Assembly: GCA_903867275.1 (NCBI GenBank)
Contig: CAIPQY010000032.1
Coordinates: forward strand, 1-8,956
Source: an uncultured bacterium
Lineage (GTDB): Bacteria > Planctomycetota > Phycisphaerae > Phycisphaerales > SM1A02
Reading direction: 5' to 3'
DNA length: 8,956 bases
Position 1 is the first letter of the stretch, and every line of letters begins with the position of its first letter. Shown piece after piece: positions 1 to 6,259 of the stretch. Made by a program: the position numbers and the translations under genes. The notes beneath the pieces were generated by a model. That model ran no database searches. It was not told the origin of the DNA and saw only the letters and a list, made by a program, of their open reading frames with translations.

Positions 1-1209
1 CGTGGACCAATCCACCTTGTTGCTGCCGGGCTGCACGTTCGGCGTGGGCAGCAGCACGTACAGCGAACTGCATCCCTTGGGCGCCATGGTGGGGTCGGTG
101 GCGGCGGGATTGCAGGCATAAATCGACGGGTCCTCGCTCAGCGTGCCGTTGCGCGCGATGTCGGCGAGGTTGCGCTCGTACTGGCGGCTCACATAGATGG
201 TGTGGTGCGGCAGGTCGACCTCGCCATCCAGGCCCAGATACAGCATGGCGGTGCTGCAGCTGTAGCGACTGCGGTCGATGCGCTCGTCGCTCCAGCGGCG
301 CCGCAGGTGCGCCGGCACGAGCGTTCGCATGGCGTGCGTGGCGTCGGCGTTCAGCACCAGATTGCCGTGGCGACGCAGCGCGCCGTCCACATGCACGCCA
401 ACCGCGCGTCGGCCCTCGAACTCGATCGCGTCCACGCCGCGCCCCAGGTGGAAACGCACGCCCAACTCCTCGGCGATGTCCGCCATGGCGCGCATCACCG
501 CATTGCACCCGCCTGTGGGGTGCCAGATGCCGTACTCGTACTCGATGAACGGCAGGATGCTGAAGAGCTCCGGGCACTCGTACGGGCTCATGCCCAGGTA
601 CTTGCTCTGGAAACTCATCGACAACCGGATGGAGGGATTGCGGAAGTATCCCTTCAGGTGGTCGTACAGGCTCTGCCATGGACGCAGGTGCGGCGCCGCC
701 TGCATGGCGTCGCGGGACACGAGATCGAGCACGCTGCGCATGGGGCGACGCAGGATGGGCGTCATGGCCTCCAGCTTGCGGCGGTTGTCGGCGATGAAGC
801 GCAGGAACGCCGGACCGTCGTGCGGCTCGATGCGGCTGAGGCGCTCCGACATCAGGGCAAGATCCTGCGTGGTGTCGAGCGTGATCGGATCGCGCTCGGG
901 TTGCCCCAGCAGCAGTCGGTACATGGGATCGAGCCGGGTCATCTCCACACTGTCGCTCAGCTTGCGACCCGCGGCGGCCAGGATCTCGTCCAGCACGTAG
1001 GGCATCATGAAGAACGTCGGGCCCAGGTCGAAGTGGTGATCGCCCAGCGACAGGCGGCGCGTTCGGCCGCCGACAACGGGTTGCCGCTCGTACACGTCCA
1101 CGCTGGCGCCACTCGCGGCCAGCAGGATGGCGGCGGCAAGGCCTCCGGGACCGGCTCCGACGATGCCCACATCGGATGCGTGACGGAGGCTTCGTTCTGC
1201 GGCGATCAT
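1..1209 (-). CDS. crtN: CrtN-like C30 carotenoid (diapophytoene) desaturase, partial, 3' end off the left edge
   Basis: FAD-dependent desaturase of the phytoene desaturase (CrtI/CrtN) family. It most likely introduces conjugated double bonds into a C30 backbone such as 4,4'-diapophytoene or squalene. The minus strand is open for 403 codons from ATG at 1209-1207 to base 1. Visible: an N-terminal dinucleotide-binding fold with GAGPGG at residues 18-23 and the ribose-binding Glu at 41 (VYER), GGRTR at 47-51, and FDLGPTFFMMP at 60-70. Later blocks (YLGMSPYECPELFSILPFIE at 204-223, a YSCS/YLGLD block at 316-328, DPSIY at 360-364, LLPTPN at 386-391) match, as I recall it, Staphylococcus CrtN rather than CrtP. 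About 90-110 residues are missing, including the C-terminal FAD motif. No in-frame ATG or GTG lies just upstream, and no clear ribosome site is seen. It is divergent from the aldehyde dehydrogenase operon. The exact desaturation number cannot be read from sequence. Confidence 0.88.
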   Translation of the reverse strand, partial: MIAAERSLRHASDVGIVGAGPGGLAAAILLAASGASVDVYERQPVVGGRTRRLSLGDHHFDLGPTFFMMPYVLDEILAAAGRKLSDSVEMTRLDPMYRLLLGQPERDPITLDTTQDLALMSERLSRIEPHDGPAFLRFIADNRRKLEAMTPILRRPMRSVLDLVSRDAMQAAPHLRPWQSLYDHLKGYFRNPSIRLSMSFQSKYLGMSPYECPELFSILPFIEYEYGIWHPTGGCNAVMRAMADIAEELGVRFHLGRGVDAIEFEGRRAVGVHVDGALRRHGNLVLNADATHAMRTLVPAHLRRRWSDERIDRSRYSCSTAMLYLGLDGEVDLPHHTIYVSRQYERNLADIARNGTLSEDPSIYACNPAATDPTMAPKGCSSLYVLLPTPNVQPGSNKVDWST

Positions 1210-1287
1210 GTCGGGTAGTTTCGCATAAATCGCGGCGACGGATTCGGCGTGAATCCGCGGCGGTCAGGCAGGCGAACCGGGCCGGAG
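1210..1287. promoter_or_regulatory. Divergent intergenic region between crtN and the aldH-crtP operon
   Basis: These 78 bp must hold the promoters of both carotenoid transcription units unless crtN has another start. The only AT-rich patch is about 1216-1230, which includes CATAAA at 1224-1229, a 4-of-6 match to a plus-strand -10 box. On the minus strand, TTCACG followed 18 bp later by TTTATG is a weak sigma70-like pair upstream of crtN. Neither pair is convincing and no clear operator palindrome is visible. If the aldehyde dehydrogenase really starts at GTG 1249, the region shrinks to 39 bp. Confidence 0.35.
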
Positions 1288-2757
1288 ATGCAGGTGCAGC
1301 AGGCAGGCGATCCGAATTGGTCGGTGGATGGCGAGGCGTGGCTCGCGTGGCCGATCAGGCAGCGCTGGCTTGCGTCGTTCCGCCGCGCCGTGGCCGCCCA
1401 TGGTCGCGAGATCGCCCAGGTGATCGCTGATGAGATCGGCAAGCCGGAGAGCGAGGCCTACGTGAGCGAGGTGCTGCCGCTGCTTGCGGCGATGCGCTGG
1501 CACGCCAGGCATGCGCGCGGGGTGCTGCGCACGCAGCGTGCGACGGGTCGACCCGCGTGGCTGCTGGGTCGCCGCGCACGCGTGGGTCGCGCGCCGCTTG
1601 GGCATGTGCTGATCATCGCGACATGGAACTATCCGGTGGGCCTGCTGGGGGTGCAGCTGGTGCAGGCGGTGATGGCGGGCAATCGGGTCACGGTGAAGCC
1701 CTCGGAGCGTTCACCGCACTCCCAGCAACTGCTCGTGCGACTGGCGGCGTCGTGTGGATTGCCGGACGGATGGCTTGCGCTTGCGGACGCGACCGCCGAG
1801 GCGGGCGAGCGACTGGTGCGCGAGGGAATGTTCGACAAGGTGATGTTCACGGGTGGAACACGCGTGGGTGCGGCCGTGGCGGCAACGGCGGCCAAGCGCT
1901 TGATGCCTTCTGTGCTCGAACTCAGTGGACACGATTCAGCGGTCGTTCTGGCCGACGCGGATGTGCGGAAGGCGGCCGAGCGGATCTGGTTGGCCATCAC
2001 CATGAACGCCGGGCAGACCTGTATGGCGCCTCGACGCGTGCTGGTGGATCGCTCGTGCTATCGCGCATTCCTGTCGGAACTGGCGCCCCTGGCGGCCGGT
2101 GCGCGGCCGGTGCGACTGGTCTGTTCGGGCGAGGCGGATCGATGCATGCAGCAGGTGGGTGCAGCGCTTGCGCAAGGTGCCCGAAGCCTGAGCGGCGTGG
2201 TGGAACCTGCGCGCGATGGCTGGATGCGGCCGATGGTGGTGGCGGATTGCAGCGCTGCATCGGCGCTGGTCGCCGGTGATCACTTCGGCCCGGTGCTGGC
2301 GGTGTTGCCCGTGGACGGCGTTGACCATGCCTTGCGTGTGCACGGAGCGTCGCGGCATCGATTGGCCGTGGGCGTGTACACGCGTTCTGCTTCGCGCTGG
2401 CGTCGGGACGCGGGGTTCATGATGCGGCTGCGTGCCTCGGTGATCACCTTCAACGAGAGCGTGACGCCCACCGGCCATCCTGCCCTGACGATCGCCGGTT
2501 CCGGTGGCAGCGGATGGGGTGCCTCGCGAGGGGCGGCGGGTCTGCTCGAACTTTCAAGGCCGATCTCCGTCACGGAGACGGCATCATGGACGCCGGCAGC
2601 GGCGCCACCGAGTGCGGCGGCGATGCGATGGCTGGACAGGGTGGTGCGTTGGAGTCATCGTGCTCGACGCGTGGCGCGACTCGTTTCGCCGCCCGTGCCG
2701 GAATCGACAAGCAATGTGGTGCAGCCTGTGGCTGCCGAAACGGAGTCAGGGACATGA
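1288..2757 (+). CDS. aldH: Aldehyde dehydrogenase of the carotenoid cluster (diaponeurosporenal dehydrogenase candidate)
   Basis: NAD(P)-dependent aldehyde dehydrogenase, 489 aa from ATG 1288. By context it oxidises the terminal carotenoid aldehyde made by CrtP to the carboxylic acid, the role of AldH in staphyloxanthin synthesis. Numbering from ATG 1288, visible motifs are WNYP at 113-116, KPSE at 137-140, FTGGTRVG at 187-194, the general-base Glu at 211 within LELSGH, the catalytic Cys at 245 within NAGQTC, and FNES at 388-391. Two usual residues differ: the Lys of LELGGK is His, and the cofactor-ribose Glu of ExFGP is Asp (DHFGP at 331-335). A tail of about 55 residues follows the core. 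It is Pro/Ala-rich and then Arg-rich and amphipathic (WLDRVVRWSHRARRVARL), a possible membrane-contact helix. The start is uncertain: GTG at 1249 is in frame and adds 13 residues, and neither start has a well-placed ribosome site. The stop overlaps the crtP start as ATGA, implying coupled translation. Confidence 0.88.
   Translation: MQVQQAGDPNWSVDGEAWLAWPIRQRWLASFRRAVAAHGREIAQVIADEIGKPESEAYVSEVLPLLAAMRWHARHARGVLRTQRATGRPAWLLGRRARVGRAPLGHVLIIATWNYPVGLLGVQLVQAVMAGNRVTVKPSERSPHSQQLLVRLAASCGLPDGWLALADATAEAGERLVREGMFDKVMFTGGTRVGAAVAATAAKRLMPSVLELSGHDSAVVLADADVRKAAERIWLAITMNAGQTCMAPRRVLVDRSCYRAFLSELAPLAAGARPVRLVCSGEADRCMQQVGAALAQGARSLSGVVEPARDGWMRPMVVADCSAASALVAGDHFGPVLAVLPVDGVDHALRVHGASRHRLAVGVYTRSASRWRRDAGFMMRLRASVITFNESVTPTGHPALTIAGSGGSGWGASRGAAGLLELSRPISVTETASWTPAAAPPSAAAMRWLDRVVRWSHRARRVARLVSPPVPESTSNVVQPVAAETESGT
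2742..2745 (+). promoter_or_regulatory. Ribosome binding site of crtP
   Basis: GGAG lies 8 nt before the ATG at 2754, inside the last codons of the aldehyde dehydrogenase. It supports 2754 as the crtP start over the in-frame open extension that reaches back into the aldehyde dehydrogenase. It is one of the few good Shine-Dalgarno matches in this window. Confidence 0.55.
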
Positions 2758-4334
2758 GCAAGCGTGCAATCGTGGTGGGTGGTGGTCTGGCCGGACTGGC
2801 GGCGGCGGTGGAACTGTGCACCGCCGGCATGCAGGTGACGGTCGTGGAGCGCAACCAGCACCTTGGCGGCAAGATGAACGTGCTGGACGAGGCGGGGTTC
2901 CGCTTCGACATGGGACCCACCATCCTGACGATGCCCCAGGTTGTGCGCGGCATCATCGCGCGCAGCGGACGCCGGCCCGAGGACTACCTGTCTTTGGTGC
3001 GTCTGGATCCGCAGTGGCGCTGCCTGTACGAGGACGGCACGCGCATCGACCTGCTGGAGAACCTCGATTGCATGGCGGATTCGATGGACCGGCAGTTCCC
3101 GGGTTTCGAGAGTGGTCCGGGATGGAAGCGCTTCATCGAGTGGAGCCGCCGGATGTACCGCCTGAGCGAGCGCGTGTTCTTCTACAAGGATCTGGGCGGC
3201 ATCATCGACCTCATGCGCAAGCCGCCGACGAACGATCCGGCGCTGCTTCGTGATGTGGTGGCCATGCGCATGCACAGCACCGTGGCGCGCACGGCTCACA
3301 AGTGGATTCGCGAGCCGCACCTGCGGCAGCTCAGCGAGCATTTCCTGCAGTACGTGGGCTCGAGCCCGTTCCTGTCGCCGTCGATCCTTGGTCTGATCGC
3401 CTCCGCGCAGGTGGATCATGGGTGCTGGTACGCGATGGGCGGCACGCGACAGGTGGCGCGGTCGCTCGAGCGCATCCTTCGCGAGGAGCGGGCGGAGCTG
3501 GTGTGTGGCGTGGGCGTGAAGCGCATCCTGCAGACAGGTGGCGCGGCGTCGGGTGTGGAGCTGGAGGATGGCCGAACCCTGCAGGCCGATCTGGTGGTGA
3601 GCAACTGCGACGTGCAGCGCACCTATCGCGACCTGCTTGGCGACGCGGCCAGTCTTGGCGAGCAGCGCAGCATCGCCGCGCGATACACGCCGGCCTGCAG
3701 CGGCGTGGTGCTGTATCTGGGCCTGAATCGGCAGTATCCGCATCTGGCGCACCACAACTTCCTGTTCAGCGGGGATTCGGTGGCGGAGTTCGACGACATC
3801 TACGCCAAGGGCGTGCCGGCGCGCGACCCCACGATCTACCTGTGCGTGCCCAGTCGCACCGATCCTGATCAGGCGCCGAAGGGCGGCGAGGCGATGTACG
3901 CGCTCATTCACACGCCTTACCAGCGCGGCGGTCAGCGATGGGAGGGTGCGGGCGGCCTGCTGGAGCAGTACCGTCCCGTGGTGATCGAGAAGCTGAAGCG
4001 TTTCGGCATGCAGGACCTGGAGCAGCACATCGTGCTCGAGCGGCATCTTTCGCCGGCCAGCATCGAGCGTCTGTACAACGCCGAGGGCGGTGCCATCTAT
4101 GGACTGGCGAGTCACGGCAAGTTGCACGGTGGCTTCAAGCCTCGCAACCGCAGCCGTGTGGTGCGCAACCTGTATCTGGCTGGCGGCAGCTCAAATCCCG
4201 GCCCCGGCGTGCCGATGGTGCTGATGAGCGGCGTGACCGCCGCGCATGCGGCGTTGCAGGACTGCGGCATGTCCACGCAGGGCCGGATCTCCGGCACGAA
4301 GGCGGAGGCGTGGGCGACCGCAGCGGCCAACTAG
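2754..4334 (+). CDS. crtP: CrtP-like 4,4'-diaponeurosporene oxidase (carotenoid desaturase family)
   Basis: 526-aa FAD-dependent enzyme of the phytoene desaturase family. It is expected to oxidise the terminal methyl of a C30 carotene to an aldehyde at the membrane. Visible: GGGLAG at 9-14 with Glu32 (Rossmann fold), LGGKMN at 37-42, FDMGPTILTMP at 51-61, LRQ..EHFLQYVGSS at 190-204, QYPHLAHHNFLF at 327-338, DPTIYL at 358-363, AIYG at 447-450 and the C-terminal FAD motif NLYLAGGSSNPGPGVPM at 472-488. The QYPHLAHHNF and DPTIYL blocks and LTMP correspond closely to Staphylococcus CrtP as I remember it, and separate it from the CrtN-type paralogue on the other strand. Length is normal for the family. 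The start at 2754 follows a GGAG site and overlaps the aldehyde dehydrogenase stop by four bases; the longer in-frame extension upstream is coding shadow. It could instead be a second desaturase, but context favours an oxidase. Confidence 0.88.
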   Translation: MSKRAIVVGGGLAGLAAAVELCTAGMQVTVVERNQHLGGKMNVLDEAGFRFDMGPTILTMPQVVRGIIARSGRRPEDYLSLVRLDPQWRCLYEDGTRIDLLENLDCMADSMDRQFPGFESGPGWKRFIEWSRRMYRLSERVFFYKDLGGIIDLMRKPPTNDPALLRDVVAMRMHSTVARTAHKWIREPHLRQLSEHFLQYVGSSPFLSPSILGLIASAQVDHGCWYAMGGTRQVARSLERILREERAELVCGVGVKRILQTGGAASGVELEDGRTLQADLVVSNCDVQRTYRDLLGDAASLGEQRSIAARYTPACSGVVLYLGLNRQYPHLAHHNFLFSGDSVAEFDDIYAKGVPARDPTIYLCVPSRTDPDQAPKGGEAMYALIHTPYQRGGQRWEGAGGLLEQYRPVVIEKLKRFGMQDLEQHIVLERHLSPASIERLYNAEGGAIYGLASHGKLHGGFKPRNRSRVVRNLYLAGGSSNPGPGVPMVLMSGVTAAHAALQDCGMSTQGRISGTKAEAWATAAAN

Positions 4335-4345
4335 CGCAGGTGGCC

Positions 4346-5125
4346 ATGGAGGACGCATGGAGCCCACGCTTCACCGCGTTCTTCGGTTGGTACGTGGAGC
4401 GGAAACTCCGCGGTGCGTTCCATGCAGTTCGCATGCTGCCAGAGAGCGACGCTGCATTGCAGGCGCTGCGCGCGCATGAGGGGCCGGTGCTGGTTGCGCT
4501 GAATCACGCTTCGTGGTGGGACCCATTGATCGCGGTGCTGCTGCGCAGGCGCCACTTCGCCGACCGGGACAACCTCGCGCCGATGGACGCGCATGAGCTT
4601 CGACGATTCCGCATCCTGCGCAATTTGGGCATCTTCGGCATCGATCCGGACGATCCGGGCGCCATGGAGGCCATGGCGGCGTATGTGCAGCGTCGGCTCG
4701 CGCAGATGCCGCGCAGCAGCGTGATCCTGACGCCCCAGGGGCGCTTCGTGGATGTGCGCCAGCCTGTGGTGCCTCGGCCCGGGGCCGCCGCGCTGCTGGC
4801 GTCGCGCACGGACATGGCGGCCTGGAGCGTGGCGATCGAGTACGCGTTCTGGACCGACGCGCGGCCCGAGGTGTTCCTGCGCGTGCAGCAGGTGCAACGG
4901 CCCGTTGATGCGCGCGTGTCGACATGGCAGCGATCGCTGCAGCAGACGATGGAGATGAACCGGATCGCGCTGGCCGACGCGGTGCAGTCGCGCGAGCCTG
5001 CGCGATTCCGCATCATGCTGGGTGGTGGGCAGGCGCAGGTGAATCCGCTCTATGACCTGTGGCTGCGCGTCACCGGCCGCGGTGGTGCGATCGATGTCGC
5101 GCGTCGAGTCGGTGAGCGCGCATGA
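4346..5125 (+). CDS. PlsC-like acyltransferase, candidate glycosyl-carotenoid acyltransferase
   Basis: 259-aa protein of the lysophospholipid acyltransferase (LPLAT/PlsC) superfamily. The family motif HX4D is present as NHASWWDP (His54, Asp59). The second conserved block, usually PEGTRS, appears as PQGRFVDVR at 130-138, so the motif Glu is Gln. A late hydrophobic strand, WSVAIEYAF at 160-168, is typical of the family. By position between crtP and the glycosyltransferase it probably transfers a fatty acyl group to the sugar of a glycosylated carotenoid acid, the step done in Staphylococcus by CrtO, a small membrane protein of different type. The start is ATG 4346, 11 bp after the crtP stop and preceded by AGG at 4338-4340; the open frame further upstream is a shadow of crtP. 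The stop overlaps the next start as ATGA. An ordinary phospholipid acyltransferase role is the alternative, less likely given the operon. Confidence 0.8.
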   Translation: MEDAWSPRFTAFFGWYVERKLRGAFHAVRMLPESDAALQALRAHEGPVLVALNHASWWDPLIAVLLRRRHFADRDNLAPMDAHELRRFRILRNLGIFGIDPDDPGAMEAMAAYVQRRLAQMPRSSVILTPQGRFVDVRQPVVPRPGAAALLASRTDMAAWSVAIEYAFWTDARPEVFLRVQQVQRPVDARVSTWQRSLQQTMEMNRIALADAVQSREPARFRIMLGGGQAQVNPLYDLWLRVTGRGGAIDVARRVGERA

Positions 5126-6255
5126 GCGACATGTGGTCGCTGCTGGCATGGTCGGGCCTGACCTGTGCGGCGCTGCCGCTGTGGATGACGCTGCTGAATC
5201 TGCGCCGCTACCGCGTTCCTGCGGTTTCCATGCGGATCGACGAGCGGGTGGATGTCTGCATTCCGGCCCGCAACGAGGCCTGCAACATCGAGGCATGCGT
5301 GCAGGGTGCACTGTCGAGCGTGGGCGTTCCGGTGCGCGCACTGGTGTACGACGATCAGAGCACCGATGACACGCCCGGCATCCTTGAACGATTGGCGCTG
5401 AAGCACGGCGGACTGGTGCGTGTGCCAACGCAATCGCTGCCGGACGGCTGGAACGGCAAGCAGTGGGGCTGCGAGCGCATGGGGCAGGCGAGCGACGCGG
5501 CGTGGCTGCTGTTCACGGATGCCGATGTGCGCATCGCGCCGAACGCGATCGCGTCGGCCGTGGGTTTCGCGCGGAGCAGCGGTAGCGACCTTGTGAGCAC
5601 CTTTCCGCGAGAGGCATGCGGCACCGTGGGTGAGGCACTCGTGGTGCCGTTGATCCACTTCATGCTGCTTGGATACCTGCCCATGGGCTTCATGCGACGC
5701 GATGGTCGGTCGGCGTTGGGCGCAGGCTGCGGCCAGTTTCTGCTGGTGCGTCGCGAGGCCTGGCTCCGCAGCGGCGGGCATGCCGCCTTCAAGGACAGCA
5801 TGCATGACGGCATCATGCTGCCGCGCAGCATCCGGAAGTCGGGTGGTCGGACCGACCTGTTCGACGGCACGGCGCTGGTGGAATGCCGCATGTATCGCGG
5901 GTTTGCCCAGACCTGGCGCGGCTTCGCCAAGAACGCCTATGAAGGGCTGGGTTCCGTGGCTGCGCTGGTGTTCTTCACGGTGCTTCACGTGGTCGGGCAT
6001 GTTGCGCCGTGGATCGTGCTGGCTGCGTGGATGGCGGGGTGGGGGGTGCCGTCAACTGCGCTGCGCGCGGGTGCGGGCGCCGTGGCGTGTGGCCTGTTCA
6101 CGCGCGTGCTGCTTGCCGTGCGCTTCCGGCAGCCTTGGATCGGTGTGTGGCTGCATCCCGTCTCGCTGCTGCTGCTGACCGCGATCCAGTGGCACAGCCT
6201 GTGGCTGACCATCGCCGGTCGTCGTGCGTGGCGCGGACGCGTCGCTGGCGCTTGA
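5122..6255 (+). CDS. crtQ: CrtQ-like membrane glycosyltransferase, family 2
   Basis: 377-aa inverting-type GT-A glycosyltransferase, expected to transfer a sugar from a nucleotide sugar to the carboxylate of the C30 carotenoid acid at the cytoplasmic membrane face. Visible in order: an N-terminal membrane segment (about 5-27), CIPARNE at 46-52 starting the nucleotide-binding domain, DDQSTDDT at 77-84, the metal-binding DxD as FTDADV at 131-136, HDG with Asp229 as likely catalytic base, and WRGFAKNAYEG at 265-275 in the place of the QxxRW region. Two to three hydrophobic segments close the protein (about 279-305, 315-335, 341-365). The layout (N-terminal anchor, GT2 core, C-terminal membrane cluster) and length are close to Staphylococcus CrtQ (about 375 aa). 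It overlaps the acyltransferase by ATGA. The sugar cannot be told from sequence. The gene ends 4 bp from the stop of the convergent ABC gene. Confidence 0.85.
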   Translation: MSDMWSLLAWSGLTCAALPLWMTLLNLRRYRVPAVSMRIDERVDVCIPARNEACNIEACVQGALSSVGVPVRALVYDDQSTDDTPGILERLALKHGGLVRVPTQSLPDGWNGKQWGCERMGQASDAAWLLFTDADVRIAPNAIASAVGFARSSGSDLVSTFPREACGTVGEALVVPLIHFMLLGYLPMGFMRRDGRSALGAGCGQFLLVRREAWLRSGGHAAFKDSMHDGIMLPRSIRKSGGRTDLFDGTALVECRMYRGFAQTWRGFAKNAYEGLGSVAALVFFTVLHVVGHVAPWIVLAAWMAGWGVPSTALRAGAGAVACGLFTRVLLAVRFRQPWIGVWLHPVSLLLLTAIQWHSLWLTIAGRRAWRGRVAGA

Positions 6256-6259
6256 TCCG

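Noticed and set aside
202..1218. 338-codon plus-strand open frame opposite crtN.
   Set aside because: The minus strand encodes a desaturase with conserved motifs over the whole stretch; the plus-strand translation has no family features.
2514..2753. Longer crtP starting at 2514 inside the aldehyde dehydrogenase.
   Set aside because: The desaturase family begins directly with the FAD-binding strand, found just after ATG 2754, which also has a GGAG site. The extra 80 residues overlap aldH coding sequence.
2655..4127. 490-codon minus-strand open frame opposite crtP.
   Set aside because: It is antisense to a complete, motif-rich crtP. Its translation is His/Arg/Ala-rich with no recognisable domain, as expected for GC-rich shadow frames.
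3938..4345. Longer acyltransferase starting within crtP.
   Set aside because: The added residues are a frame-shifted reading of crtP. The ATG at 4346 sits directly after the crtP stop with an AGG site.
4331..5428. 365-codon minus-strand open frame opposite the acyltransferase and crtQ start.
   Set aside because: It spans two real genes and their junction on the opposite strand, and the translation looks like shadow composition.
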